Positions 8,992-18,016 are shown, counted from the first letter of the stretch. The stretch is DNA of 64,000 nt from Fimenecus sp045595185 (GCA_045595185.1 JAZNZX010000014.1:1-64000), one strand, 5' to 3'. Numbers and translations are program-made. The notes: generated by a model not told the origin, from the sequence alone.

Positions 8992-9274
8992 AATCAAATA
9001 ATTCAGACAATCTTTCTTCGAAGATTTTACCGATTTCATTGAATTCAGCATCATCCTCAATTGGCTCTAAATAAACTTCACCGTCTTCTTCACAAACCTT
9101 AAGAATAATAAGTTCACCGTCATCATCAATGATTTCTTCTGCCTCATCATAAACAGGAAGAAGGGCAACATATTTAGCCTTATCAGTTTCGATTCTGTCA
9201 AGCTCTTCAAAAACGTGTTCAACACCGTTTTCATCAATTACTGACACAAGGTCAGGATTAAATTCTTCACTCAT
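8978..9274 (-). CDS. DUF1292 domain protein
   Basis: A small acidic protein of 98 residues of the DUF1292 (YrzB-like) family, common in Firmicutes and of unknown biochemical function. The body reads as the expected beta-rich unit: VSVIDENGVEHVFEELD, then YVALLPVYDEAEE and a run of D/E before ELIILKV. The C-terminus is strongly acidic. AAAGGAG precedes the ATG at good spacing. In many Firmicutes relatives sit beside yrzL/yrrK housekeeping genes, but here it stands alone upstream of the 6S-like RNA. Confidence 0.88.
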   Translation of the reverse strand: MSEEFNPDLVSVIDENGVEHVFEELDRIETDKAKYVALLPVYDEAEEIIDDDGELIILKVCEEDGEVYLEPIEDDAEFNEIGKIFEERLSELFDFDEE

Positions 9275-9350
9275 TTTTATGTCTCCTTTATGTTTTCTAC
9301 TTGTATTTTATATCAAATTTCATATTGAGTCAACTGTAAAATATTGAAAA

Positions 9351-9371
9351 TGCCGTACAACGAGTACGGCA
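9351..9371 (-). terminator. Hairpin terminator after the unknown gene at 9.4 kb
   Basis: TGCCGTAC (9351-9358) pairs with GTACGGCA (9364-9371). Read on the minus strand it sits just past the stop codon and runs into TTTTC and a T-rich stretch. Confidence 0.7.
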
Positions 9372-9378
9372 CTAAAAA

Positions 9379-10047
9379 TTATATAACATATACACCTGAT
9401 TCAAGTACAACAATTTCTTTTTCGCAAGAACGAAGATACTTATAAACAGGTTCATCGAAAATTCTGAAATCACTTACTGAATAATCGTTAAGATTGATTT
9501 TTCTGACCTTTCTTGATTCAGGGTTACAAATAAACAACTCGTTATCATATTTGGAAATAGAAACAGGATGTTGAAATGTTGTTGAATCAGGCGAGCCGAT
9601 TCTCATACTGAATTTTTTATGAGAGACTGAATAACTGACAACACAATTCTTTTCCGGAACAACACTCCAAAAATCTCGTCCGTCTGATGCTACACCACAA
9701 ATTTCAGAGCCCTGATACATCAAGTCACTTGTCCACACCATCTCACCATCAGGTGAAAAAATTCCTGTTTCACCACTGTCATAAACAACGACAGAATGTT
9801 TACTTGGCATAACATCAGCATCACAGGAAACATAGTCACCCAACTGTTCAGCAATTTTTTTGTATTCAGGACCAAATTTATTAAGAAGATAAACGCTTTT
9901 AGTTACGGGTGTATTCTGCATTCTCTTAATGTCAAAGCCAAAGAAATTAACCTTTACAGAACCATTTTCAAGAACTGATTTTTGTGTATAAATAATACCG
10001 TTTGAGAATGCGATAATATCGTAAACCGAATCAACAATTTTATGCAT
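9379..10047 (-). CDS. Unknown protein, beta-propeller-like
   Basis: This 222-residue protein has no family that I recognise. It has no signal peptide or membrane segment. Short strand-like repeats such as TGIFSPDGEMVWTSD, CGVASDGRDFWSVVPE and PVSISKYDNELFICNPES resemble blades of a WD40/NHL-type propeller, which would make it a binding rather than a catalytic protein (inference from pattern only). GGTGA precedes the ATG. It has its own terminator and a divergent small gene upstream on the same strand. Confidence 0.7.
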   Translation of the reverse strand: MHKIVDSVYDIIAFSNGIIYTQKSVLENGSVKVNFFGFDIKRMQNTPVTKSVYLLNKFGPEYKKIAEQLGDYVSCDADVMPSKHSVVVYDSGETGIFSPDGEMVWTSDLMYQGSEICGVASDGRDFWSVVPEKNCVVSYSVSHKKFSMRIGSPDSTTFQHPVSISKYDNELFICNPESRKVRKINLNDYSVSDFRIFDEPVYKYLRSCEKEIVVLESGVYVI

Positions 10048-10115
10048 AATTTCACCGACAAATATATTTTAAAATAGAAAATTAGTTTTCATTGTGAGTA
10101 TATTATACATAAAAT

Positions 10116-10289
10116 CTATTCGTCGGTCAATACTCTTAATTTGTTTTTACAACCCTTTTCACTATTCATACATTTTGTATTTGTACATATAACTTTTCTT
10201 TTTCCATCAGGACTTATTATTTCTTCCAACACTATATTCTTTTCAAAATAAGTACAATACTGTTCAAATGTAAGTTTTGTTTCGCACAT
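10116..10289 (-). CDS. Small cysteine-rich protein (57 aa)
   Basis: A short frame with a strong GGAGGG site 5 bp before its ATG (10287-10289). It encodes 57 residues ending in a TAG at 10116-10118. Five cysteines are present: positions 2, 12, 35, 40 and 47, with the last three in CTNTKCMNSEKGC. This spacing could bind a metal, but the protein is not one I recognise. The ribosome site, intact frame and charged, well-mixed composition support a real gene. It fills most of the otherwise empty stretch between 10048 and 10388. Confidence 0.65.
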   Translation of the reverse strand: MCETKLTFEQYCTYFEKNIVLEEIISPDGKRKVICTNTKCMNSEKGCKNKLRVLTDE

Positions 10290-10388
10290 ATTATCCCTCC
10301 AAAAATCTTAATCACACTATTATATTCGTATATGGAATATTTTAAACTGAAAAATAATAAAAATTATATAAGATAAGGAGGAAATAAA

Positions 10389-10652
10389 ATGCAATCTGCA
10401 AAAATATTTTTAGGAATTATATTCGTCACATATACGATAATAGTCTTAATTGCAATGATTAAAACAAAACGATTTTTTATAACTATGTTTTTAAATGTAC
10501 TGCAGGGTATCTGCGGACTTTTTGCTGTTAATCTTTTAGGACAATACATAGCAATTCATATTCCTGTAAACGGTTGGACAATCGGTGTTTCATCAATTGG
10601 AGGATTATCGGGAGTTATTATGATGTTGTTATGTGATGGAATTATAGTGTAA
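10389..10652 (+). CDS. BofA-like pro-sigma-K processing inhibitor family protein
   Basis: An 87-residue membrane protein with two or three hydrophobic segments. The signature of the BofA family is visible in NVLQGICGLFAVNLLG followed by IPVNGWTIGVSSIGGLSGVIMMLL. In Bacillus, BofA holds the SpoIVFB protease inactive in the mother cell until a forespore signal arrives. Many clostridia keep a BofA-like protein even where the sigma-K pathway differs, so the role here is inferred. AAGGAGG precedes the ATG. It is a single gene, away from the recR neighbourhood usual in Bacillus. Confidence 0.8.
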   Translation: MQSAKIFLGIIFVTYTIIVLIAMIKTKRFFITMFLNVLQGICGLFAVNLLGQYIAIHIPVNGWTIGVSSIGGLSGVIMMLLCDGIIV

Positions 10653-10752
10653 TAATTTTATTCAAACAAATTATAATTTATATGAAAGAATTTTATATAC
10701 ATTCATTTTGACATATAAGACCTCATGTGTTACACTAATTTTGGTGATATGA

Positions 10753-11216
10753 ATGGTTAAAATTATGTTTGTTTGTCATGGTAATATTTGTCGTTCGACT
10801 ATGGCGGAATTTGTTATGAAGGATATTGTGAAAAAGAACGTAATGGAAAATTCTTTTTTAATTTGTTCAAGTGCCACAAGTACGGAAGAAATCGGCAGTG
10901 ATACTCATTGGGGTACAAAGAAGATTCTTGATGAAATGGGTATTCCATACACAAAAAGGCAGGCAGTACAACTAAAAAAATCCGACTATAAAACTATGAT
11001 TTTATAATCGGAATGGATAGCGCAAATATGAGAAACATAAATCGTATTATCGGTTATGACAAGGATAACAAGATACATAAATTGTTGAGCTTTGCACATA
11101 TGGACAGAGATGTTGCGGACCCATGGTACACAAGAGATTTTAAAACAACTTATGATGATGTAAATTTAGGTTGTAAGAAGTTATTTGAGTACGTTATAAA
11201 TACAAACAAAAAATGA
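10753..11216 (+). pseudogene. Low-molecular-weight protein tyrosine phosphatase, frameshifted
   Basis: The first frame (10753-11007) holds the N-terminal half with the phosphate-binding loop VCHGNICRS (C-x5-R). The second frame (to 11216) holds the C-terminal half with the general-acid segment DVADPWY. The two halves join as one LMW-PTP if a single A is restored in the A-run near 10989-10992: DYK-NYDFIIGMDSANM then reads through without a gap. The break is therefore a one-base deletion in a homopolymer, either a recent mutation or an assembly error. The ribosome site is weak. Both catalytic elements are intact, so a one-base correction would give a full-length enzyme. Confidence 0.85.
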
Positions 11217-11241
11217 GGAACCGTTTAAAAGTTCCTCATTT
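11211..11241. terminator. Bidirectional terminator
   Basis: AAATGAGGAAC (11211-11221) pairs with GTTCCTCATTT (11231-11241), with A and T runs on the flanks. It separates the convergent phosphatase and GH18 genes. Confidence 0.9.
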
Positions 11242-11245
11242 TTAT

Positions 11246-12631
11246 TTAATTTCGACTATCTAAAGCACATTGAATTGCTTTGAACAATGAGTATTCACTT
11301 TCATAAGCGACATCACAAGAATAATGCCATATCATCACTCCACCAAGTCCGTAATCATTGGCAAAAGCAGTTTTATCCTTAATCATTTGTACCCCATTAA
11401 AGCTTGTTGCGAGACCATTATCACTCAATCCACCGTTAAGATATGATTTGTTTACAACATTTGTAAACGGACTATCTATATCACTTGTAATTTGTGCATA
11501 GGACGGCCACGCCTCATCACCACCGTGAGTTCTACCGTAAAAAGGCAATCCCAAATCACATTTTGATTTGTCATATCCCTTTTTTTCAAATTCCTTGATA
11601 GCGAGAACACCGCCCGCAGAAGCAAATTCAGAGTGTTGATGATAAACAGACATATCGTCATAAGCCATTATTTCAACTTGGTCAATTGCATCAATAGCTG
11701 ATTTTGATAAATTGCAATTCCATGATGCTAACGCAACACCTATTTTATAATCACCAATAACAGAATCAAGTTTTACTATAAAATTGGAATAATCACGAAC
11801 ACTTTCTGATTTGTATGGATATTCATAATCAAAAAAGAAACCATCAAATCCGAAATCATTAATCATTTTTAAAATATTGTCCGCGAAAATATCACCTTTA
11901 TCTATGAAAGCTTGACTATGAAGTTCTTCCTTTTCATCCGTTGTTGAGCCATCAGGGCCCAATGCATTACAATAAATATTCAAGTCAGGATTTGCTTTAC
12001 GTAATCTTTCTACAATTGTCTTAAGAACATCTTCGCCTTTAATTCCATCAACATCGTTATAATATATTTCACCGTTTTCATTAAATCGGGCAATGCCAAA
12101 AAGAATAACATCTGTTATTGAATTTAATCGTTCATAATCAATGTTTTCATCATAATAAAAACCGGGACAGACAATATAGGATGTGACACGGAATTTATCA
12201 TTTTCATTGTTATGAACATTAAGAACATCAATGCTTTTTAAATTAAACTGGTCTTCATTAGAAGAATTTATGCATATTTTTAGAGAATCGGTTGTAAATT
12301 CACCTATTTCACAGTATCGAACTTCACCGATTCTTTCCTGTTCATAAACAGAAACATATTCTCCGTTATGATTTTTCACCCAAATAGAAAACTTAAGTAT
12401 CTGGTTATCTTTTTCCTTTAAAACAACAGTGTCAAAAGTAACATTTTCAGGAAATCGTACTTCTATAAAACTTCCCTCAACAGCAACCTGACCTTTAAGT
12501 TCACCTATTATTTTAGCATTTTCCATTACACTGAATTGTTCAAACTTATCAGTATCCATACTCTGCTGACATGAAGAAAAAATGATACTGACAATTAAAA
12601 TCAAGGATAAAACCTTAAATATCTTTTTCAT
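11246..12631 (-). CDS. GH18 family glycoside hydrolase, lipoprotein
   Basis: A predicted surface glycosidase of 461 residues. A hydrophobic N-terminus ends in SSC, with Cys21 as the likely lipidated residue. Residues about 35-145 form a beta-rich region that could be an F5/8-type carbohydrate-binding domain (tentative). From about 150 a GH18 barrel follows, with the active site D263-G-F-F-F-D268-Y-E270; Glu270 is the expected acid. VEIMAYDDMS and the C-terminal GGVMIWHYSCD also fit. GH18 enzymes act on chitin, peptidoglycan-like or N-glycan substrates; which applies here cannot be told. It starts 56 bp after the flavoprotein gene, with AAGGAAG. Confidence 0.85.
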   Translation of the reverse strand: MKKIFKVLSLILIVSIIFSSCQQSMDTDKFEQFSVMENAKIIGELKGQVAVEGSFIEVRFPENVTFDTVVLKEKDNQILKFSIWVKNHNGEYVSVYEQERIGEVRYCEIGEFTTDSLKICINSSNEDQFNLKSIDVLNVHNNENDKFRVTSYIVCPGFYYDENIDYERLNSITDVILFGIARFNENGEIYYNDVDGIKGEDVLKTIVERLRKANPDLNIYCNALGPDGSTTDEKEELHSQAFIDKGDIFADNILKMINDFGFDGFFFDYEYPYKSESVRDYSNFIVKLDSVIGDYKIGVALASWNCNLSKSAIDAIDQVEIMAYDDMSVYHQHSEFASAGGVLAIKEFEKKGYDKSKCDLGLPFYGRTHGGDEAWPSYAQITSDIDSPFTNVVNKSYLNGGLSDNGLATSFNGVQMIKDKTAFANDYGLGGVMIWHYSCDVAYESEYSLFKAIQCALDSRN

Positions 12632-12687
12632 ACATTTGTCTTCCTTAATGAAATGTTATGTGGATAATAAACTGTAAATCAAAAAAA

Positions 12688-14091
12688 TTATTCATATCCT
12701 AATTTTTTGAGCATTTTAGGGTCACATGTATTTTCAGCAACAGAGCCGATTTCAGCCCAGAGCTTATCTGCTTTTTCTTTCCAATCGCTAAACTCCTCAT
12801 AATTAGCAGGATATTTGTCATATAACGCACCAACCTGTGCACTGTATTTGAGTCCTTTTACAAGCTTACCGATGGTAGCAGGTTTAAGGTTCTTTTTAGC
12901 AATACCGTTTATAACACCTTTTATAATAACAGCAATATCATCAGCACCTAATCGGAGTCCTGTATCCATACCGCCAAGAATTTTTTCACTGAACATAATA
13001 TCATTCTTAAAGAGATATTCTGCTTCGTCATATCCCATTGAAATAATGCCCATAAGAAGTGGTCGCATAGAATCAAAGTCCTTACCCTGTGCCACCATAT
13101 ATCTCTTATTGATGCTCCACATTCTTTCTTTTGTAAGGAATTTGTCAGATTTCAAAAGATTTGAAATAACTTCAACTGCAATTTCACCTGCAACAAGTGA
13201 TGATGTACACCCTTCACCACAAGTTGGTTTTGTATGACATGCAGCGTCACCTAATGCTATAAATCCGTCGTCAACAAGAGAATATGTAGAAATATGATAT
13301 GGTGTCATACCCTTTTCAATTCTTTCTACTCTATATTCAGGAAAGTTGACATTTTTCATAAAATCTTCTTTGAAAATTTCTTCAGCATAGTTATAGCCGT
13401 AGAAACCACCGATACCGAGAATTGCACCGTTTGGATTGTCAGACGGTGCTGACCAAGATTTGTAGGAAAGGAAGAAACCGTCTAAATCTCTTGGATTGAA
13501 ATCATTTTTAAGATACTCTGCGTAATAAAGAACAACATAAAGAATGTCTTTATTTGTAAGTTTGAAATTACCTACTACTGATGAATCAGGAAGCTTTGTA
13601 CGAACAACTGCAGGAATACCTGAACAATCAGCAACAATTCGGGCATAAACTTCATTTTCACCGTCTGATGTTTTATATTTCGCACCAATGATTCTATCGT
13701 TATCGTCTTTAATAAAATCTGTAAATGATGCTCCATATATAATCTCTGCACCGGCATCTTTTGCTCTGTCAGCCATCGCCATAATATAATCGTGCTTATG
13801 TAATCCGATAACAGGTGCTTCTGAACAAGCCTTTGGATAATTGCCGTATGGTGAAATCATAGTTGAATGACTGAAACTGAACTCACGTAAAGGGTCACTC
13901 TCTTCGGGAATTACAAGGTCAAATTTTTCCATATCAGCCTTTCCCATATGAAAAACATCATATTCCCTTGAAACATTATCAGGTTCATTTTTTTCAATTA
14001 CAAGAACCTTAAATCCCTGTTTTGCCATTTGATAAGCAAACCAACAGCCTGTTGTTGATGCACCTACAACAAAAACATCATAATTTTTCAT
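12688..14091 (-). CDS. FAD-dependent oxidoreductase, geranylgeranyl reductase family
   Basis: A flavoprotein of 467 residues. The N-terminal dinucleotide-binding motif reads VFVVGASTTGCWFAYQMAKQG, ending in KVLVIEKNE. A second FAD contact GFIALGDAACHTKPTCGEG lies near residue 290. This is the layout of the FixC/geranylgeranyl-reductase group, which reduces isoprenoid chains or transfers electrons. The start MKNYDV is preferred over one three codons earlier because GGGAGA then lies at normal distance. It follows ispE by 21 bp, so an isoprenoid-related substrate is plausible (inference). G-A-S replaces the commoner G-G/A-G in the first motif. Confidence 0.85.
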   Translation of the reverse strand: MKNYDVFVVGASTTGCWFAYQMAKQGFKVLVIEKNEPDNVSREYDVFHMGKADMEKFDLVIPEESDPLREFSFSHSTMISPYGNYPKACSEAPVIGLHKHDYIMAMADRAKDAGAEIIYGASFTDFIKDDNDRIIGAKYKTSDGENEVYARIVADCSGIPAVVRTKLPDSSVVGNFKLTNKDILYVVLYYAEYLKNDFNPRDLDGFFLSYKSWSAPSDNPNGAILGIGGFYGYNYAEEIFKEDFMKNVNFPEYRVERIEKGMTPYHISTYSLVDDGFIALGDAACHTKPTCGEGCTSSLVAGEIAVEVISNLLKSDKFLTKERMWSINKRYMVAQGKDFDSMRPLLMGIISMGYDEAEYLFKNDIMFSEKILGGMDTGLRLGADDIAVIIKGVINGIAKKNLKPATIGKLVKGLKYSAQVGALYDKYPANYEEFSDWKEKADKLWAEIGSVAENTCDPKMLKKLGYE

Positions 14092-14112
14092 AATAATCAT
14101 TCTCCCTTTTAT

Positions 14113-14976
14113 TTAACACTCTGTAACTCCATATTTTGCAGGCTTACAAAGATAAACATTATCATATTTTTTTGACAACTTATTATAAGCATCATCTGCT
14201 TTTTCTTTATCTTTAAAAATACCGTAAACGGTCGGACCACTACCACTCATAACACAGGCATCAGCACCTGATTTTCGCATTATACCCTTGATGTGTGGTC
14301 GTTTAGGTACTTCAACAGCCTGTTCGAACACATTACCGCACAGCTTACAGATTTTATCATAATCACCGTCTGCAACAGCATCGACCATTGAAATTCTGTC
14401 AAGGTGACGGACACGGTTAAGAGAATCAAATTCAGCATAAGCTTCAGGAGTTGAAATATCCTGGTCAGGCTTACAAAGAACTATATAACATTCAGGCAAG
14501 TCCTTTACAGGGGCAATAATTGTGCCTGTTCCGAGTGCGATTGCTGTTCCGCCAATAAGACTGAACGGAATATCAGCACCGACTTTTGCACCGATTTCGC
14601 ATAGCTCTTTTGTTGAAAGATTTGTATTATAAATCTTATCAAGACAATACAGAACTGCAGCACCGTCAGCACTTCCACCTGCTGTGCCTGCCGACATAGG
14701 AATTGCTTTTTCAATTTCTATTGTAATTCCCCTGTCACTTATAGAAAGAGCATCAAAAAAAGCTGTTGCACACTTATATGCAATATTTTTTTCATTACAA
14801 GGAACACCGGCTGTATCACATTTAATGATTATTTTGTTTTCATCATTTTTATTTACTATTACAGTATCATACAAATCAACAGACTGCATAATCATAAAAA
14901 GTGAATGATAACCATTATCAAGTTTTTTAAGAATATCAAGCATTAAATTGATTTTTGCAGCAGCTTTAACCTTCAT
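14113..14976 (-). CDS. ispE: 4-diphosphocytidyl-2-C-methyl-D-erythritol kinase
   Basis: A GHMP kinase of 287 residues, the fourth step of the methylerythritol phosphate route to isoprenoids. Evidence is the N-terminal KAAAKINLMLDIL, the ATP loop IPMSAGTAGGSADGAAVL, and the C-terminal motif CVMSGSGPTVYGIF. Length is as expected. The ribosome site GGAGG lies inside the last codons of the upstream PHP gene, two bases apart from it, so the two are translationally linked. A geranylgeranyl-reductase-like gene follows. Confidence 0.96.
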   Translation of the reverse strand: MKVKAAAKINLMLDILKKLDNGYHSLFMIMQSVDLYDTVIVNKNDENKIIIKCDTAGVPCNEKNIAYKCATAFFDALSISDRGITIEIEKAIPMSAGTAGGSADGAAVLYCLDKIYNTNLSTKELCEIGAKVGADIPFSLIGGTAIALGTGTIIAPVKDLPECYIVLCKPDQDISTPEAYAEFDSLNRVRHLDRISMVDAVADGDYDKICKLCGNVFEQAVEVPKRPHIKGIMRKSGADACVMSGSGPTVYGIFKDKEKADDAYNKLSKKYDNVYLCKPAKYGVTEC

Positions 14977-14978
14977 AA

Positions 14979-15803
14979 TCAGCCCTCCGTTTCAATTTTC
15001 ATTTCCAATGGTGTTCTTTTCTGGAAAAATGTAATACTGTCAAATCCTGCTTCCAATGCAGCAGAATATGCCATATCAATATCAGCAGCAAGATGTTCGG
15101 CATAATGAGCATCAGAGCCTACTGAAACATATTTACCGCCAAGTTCTTTAAATCGTTTGATAATGTCAACTTCAGGTGAAAGTTTATTAAGAGGTTGACG
15201 AAGTGCAGCAGTATTGATTTCAAGAGCTATATCTTTTTTAGCAGTAAGAGTCAATATTTCATCAATCTGGCTCTTGAATTTATCAAGGTCAATATCGAGA
15301 TTAGATTTTGAATAAAAATATCTTAAAGGATATGTGAGATGAGTAAGTACATCAAAATTACCCCAATTAAGCATTTCGATAATTGCGTTGAAATACTCAT
15401 AAAGTAGTTTTTCAGCCTCATCCAACATAAGATTTTCCATAAAGTAAAAATCTTCACCACCACGAAGGTTATGAACCGAACCTAAAACAACATCATAATC
15501 GTGAGTATTTAAAATAGTTTCAGCCGTTTCAATATCATATGCAGGCTGTCCCAATTCAATTCCGTTGAGAACAAGAAGTTTTCCTTTAAATGCTGAACGA
15601 ACCTTTGAAACCTCAAAAAAGCCTTGAAAAATTCTTTTTTCATAAGTCGGGTCACCACGATACTGGTCAACTTCACAATGGTCAGTAAAAGCAATCGCCC
15701 TTAAATCAAGCATTTCAGCTCTTTCACAAAAAAAAGTTGCAGAATGATTTCCGTCAAAAGAGTTGTCAGTATGAACATGTAAATCAACTATATTTTTGTA
15801 CAT
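14979..15803 (-). CDS. PHP-domain phosphatase, HisJ-like
   Basis: A PHP metallo-phosphatase of 274 residues. Metal-binding segments appear in order: DLHVHTDNSFDG, AFTDHCEVDQY, NGIELGQP, VLGSVHN and VGSDAHY. The length and motif spacing match histidinol-phosphatase of the HisJ type, but no histidine-biosynthesis genes lie nearby, so the substrate is not certain. The start MYKNIV is chosen because GGGAGGGG lies about 7 bp before it; a reading 15 codons longer has none. It leads the operon with ispE and the flavoprotein. Confidence 0.85.
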   Translation of the reverse strand: MYKNIVDLHVHTDNSFDGNHSATFFCERAEMLDLRAIAFTDHCEVDQYRGDPTYEKRIFQGFFEVSKVRSAFKGKLLVLNGIELGQPAYDIETAETILNTHDYDVVLGSVHNLRGGEDFYFMENLMLDEAEKLLYEYFNAIIEMLNWGNFDVLTHLTYPLRYFYSKSNLDIDLDKFKSQIDEILTLTAKKDIALEINTAALRQPLNKLSPEVDIIKRFKELGGKYVSVGSDAHYAEHLAADIDMAYSAALEAGFDSITFFQKRTPLEMKIETEG

Positions 15804-15892
15804 AAATGTACCCCTCCCAATATCTGTTAATATTTTACTACAATTCAATGCATTATTTCAATAAATTTTTACAAAGTTATTAAAGAAAGTTC

Positions 15893-15921
15893 TTCACATT
15901 TTAATTAGTTTGTGTTAAAAT
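15893..15921 (+). promoter_or_regulatory. Promoter of the ACT/UPF0210 operon
   Basis: TTCACA (15893-15898) and TAAAAT (15916-15921) are 17 bp apart, with TG one base before the -10 box (extended -10). It reads into the 15951 gene. Confidence 0.7.
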
Positions 15922-15950
15922 ATTGTCAATTTATTTTGGAGGTACTAAAA

Positions 15951-16220
15951 ATGAGAGGTATTATCACCGTTGTAGGTAAAGATATGGTCGGTATTCTTGC
16001 AAAAATTTCAGGCGTTTGTGCAGATAATGGCGTTAATGTTATTGAAGTATCACAGTCAATTTTACAGGATATGTTCTGTATGATTATGCTTGTTGATTTT
16101 GAAAAAGCAAATGTTCCATTTACTGAATTTTCTGACAAGGTTACTGCAATCGGTAATGAAATGTCACTTTCAATTCATGTTATGCACGAAGATATTTTTA
16201 ATTCAATGCACAGAATCTGA
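15951..16220 (+). CDS. ACT domain protein (UPF0237)
   Basis: A single ACT domain of 89 residues: ITVVGKDMVGILAKISGVCADNGVNVIEVSQSIL is the typical ligand-binding unit of the UPF0237/GcvR-like family. It is probably a small amino-acid-responsive regulator or a subunit of its neighbour. The start has GGAGGT at normal spacing; a frame open upstream of this lacks one. It is 15 bp from the UPF0210 gene, a pairing seen widely in Firmicutes and archaea. Confidence 0.93.
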   Translation: MRGIITVVGKDMVGILAKISGVCADNGVNVIEVSQSILQDMFCMIMLVDFEKANVPFTEFSDKVTAIGNEMSLSIHVMHEDIFNSMHRI

Positions 16221-16235
16221 TTTTGAGGTATTAAA

Positions 16236-17591
16236 ATGATAAATACACACGATATACTTGAAACAATCAATATGATTCAGGATGAAAATCTTGACATCAG
16301 AACAATAACAATGGGTATTTCTCTGCTTGATTGTTGCACAGGCGATGCAAAATCTACCTGTGACAAAATCTATGAAAAGATGACAAGCAAAGCAGAAAAG
16401 CTCGTTAAAACCGGTGAAGACATTGAAAAGGAATACGGTATTCCGATTATTAACAAAAGAATTTCCGTTACACCTATTTCGATGATTTTAGCATCAGGTA
16501 AAGGTGACCCTGTTTTATATGCAAAAACACTTGAAAGAGTTGCACAGACTGTTGGTGTAAACTTTATCGGTGGGTATTCTGCACTTGTACAAAAAGGCTT
16601 TGCTGCAGGTGACGAAGCACTTATCCGTAGTATTCCTGAAGCACTTGATGTAACAGAACATATTTGTTCATCAGTTAATATCGGCTCTACAAAAGCCGGT
16701 ATAAATATGGACGCAGTCAAGCTTATGGGACAGATTATCAAAGAATCAGCAGAGGTAACTGCAAATAAAGGCTGTATAGGCCCTGCAAAGCTTGTTGTAT
16801 TCTGTAATGCTCCTGAAGATAACCCATTTATGGCAGGTGCTTTTCACGGTGTTGGCGAACCTGACTGTGTAATCAATGTTGGTGTATCAGGTCCCGGTGT
16901 TGTTCGTTCAGCTATTTCAAAAATTCCTGATGCAAACATTACAGAAATTGCAGATATGGTTAAGCGAACTGCATTTAAAATTACAAGAATGGGTCAGCTT
17001 GTTGCTTGTGAAGCATCAAAACGACTTAATGTTCCGTTCGGTATCGTTGACCTTTCTCTTGCTCCTACTCCTGCAATCGGTGACTCGGTCGCATATATAC
17101 TTGAAGAAATGGGGCTTGAGCAATGCGGTGCACACGGTACAACTGCTTGTCTTGCACTTCTTAATGATGCTGTAAAAAAAGGTGGCGTTATGGCTTCCTC
17201 TCACGTTGGTGGACTTTCAGGTGCATTTATCCCTGTTTCAGAAGATGCAGGTATGATTGCAGCAGCAACAAGTGGTGCTTTGACAATAGAAAAGCTTGAA
17301 GCTATGACTTGTGTTTGTTCTGTCGGTCTTGATATGATTATCGTACCAGGTGACACAACTGCAGAAGTACTTTCAGGTATTATTGCTGACGAGGCTGCTA
17401 TTGGTATGGTAAACTCAAAGACAACTGCAGTAAGACTTATTCCTGCAATTGGCAAAAACATCGGTGATACACTTAATTTCGGCGGACTTTTAGGATATGG
17501 TCCTGTTATGAAATTAAATACTGCATCCCCTGCTAAATTCATCAACCGTGGCGGTCGAATTCCAGCACCGTTACAGAGCTTGAAAAACTAA
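16236..17591 (+). CDS. UPF0210 / PFL family protein
   Basis: A protein of 451 residues that belongs to the UPF0210 (DUF711) family, related in fold to pyruvate formate-lyase-type glycyl-radical barrels but without known activity. Recognisable stretches are DIRTITMGISLLDC at the N-terminus, NKRISVTPIS, and the glycine-rich C-terminal ALQSLKN after FINRGGRIPAP. It is cotranscribed with the ACT-domain gene and ends at a clear terminator. Glycine-rich C-termini are common in the family; no radical-activating enzyme gene is nearby. Confidence 0.92.
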   Translation: MINTHDILETINMIQDENLDIRTITMGISLLDCCTGDAKSTCDKIYEKMTSKAEKLVKTGEDIEKEYGIPIINKRISVTPISMILASGKGDPVLYAKTLERVAQTVGVNFIGGYSALVQKGFAAGDEALIRSIPEALDVTEHICSSVNIGSTKAGINMDAVKLMGQIIKESAEVTANKGCIGPAKLVVFCNAPEDNPFMAGAFHGVGEPDCVINVGVSGPGVVRSAISKIPDANITEIADMVKRTAFKITRMGQLVACEASKRLNVPFGIVDLSLAPTPAIGDSVAYILEEMGLEQCGAHGTTACLALLNDAVKKGGVMASSHVGGLSGAFIPVSEDAGMIAAATSGALTIEKLEAMTCVCSVGLDMIIVPGDTTAEVLSGIIADEAAIGMVNSKTTAVRLIPAIGKNIGDTLNFGGLLGYGPVMKLNTASPAKFINRGGRIPAPLQSLKN

Positions 17592-17610
17592 AATTCTATA
17601 TATAATTTTA

Positions 17611-17643
17611 AGGGTAGTAACTTTTTACAGTTACTACCCTTTT
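17611..17643 (+). terminator. Terminator of the ACT/UPF0210 operon
   Basis: AGGGTAGTAAC (17611-17621) pairs with GTTACTACCCT (17630-17640), followed by Ts. Confidence 0.93.
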
Positions 17644-17666
17644 AAAATTTTTATATTATATCAACA

Positions 17667-17824
17667 TAAATTGGAGTTTGTCGGGATGTTTAAGGTTAGT
17701 GTCATTCTGAGGAACAAAGTGACGAAGAATCTCTGCAGGTTGTAATGTTACTGTTAGAGAGATTCTTCGCTATGCTCAGAATGACCTATCCAATTGGTTG
17801 GTCTGTTCGACAAATTATAATTTG
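17667..17824. repeat. Palindromic intergenic repeat, family A copy 1
   Basis: A MITE-like element. The left arm contains GTCATTCTGAGGAACAAAG (from 17701) and the right arm ends TATGCTCAGAATGAC (17785). An outer imperfect inverted repeat pairs the TTGGAGTTTGTCGGG region (17671) with TCGACAAATTATAATTT (about 17808-17824). The first 69 bp (17667-17735) are identical to the copy at 26324. It encodes nothing credible and fills most of the gap before the next promoter. Confidence 0.85.
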
Positions 17825-17929
17825 TTAAAATGGGTTTGTGCAAGAATACGAAATTTACATTCTTAATTCTACTAATCATACAAAAAACAAGTTCATTTAG
17901 ATAATTTTTAACAATTTTTCCTTTTCTTC

Positions 17930-17958
17930 TTGATTTTTCCACGTTTTTGGTGTAAAAT
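17930..17958 (+). promoter_or_regulatory. Promoter of the PHP gene at 18.0 kb
   Basis: TTGATT (17930-17935) and TAAAAT (17953-17958) are 17 bp apart, with TG directly before the -10 box. Confidence 0.65.
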
Positions 17959-18016
17959 CTTGATATATATTGAGGTAATTTTACGCATTTTTCACATAAG
18001 TTGGAGGTTGTTTGAT

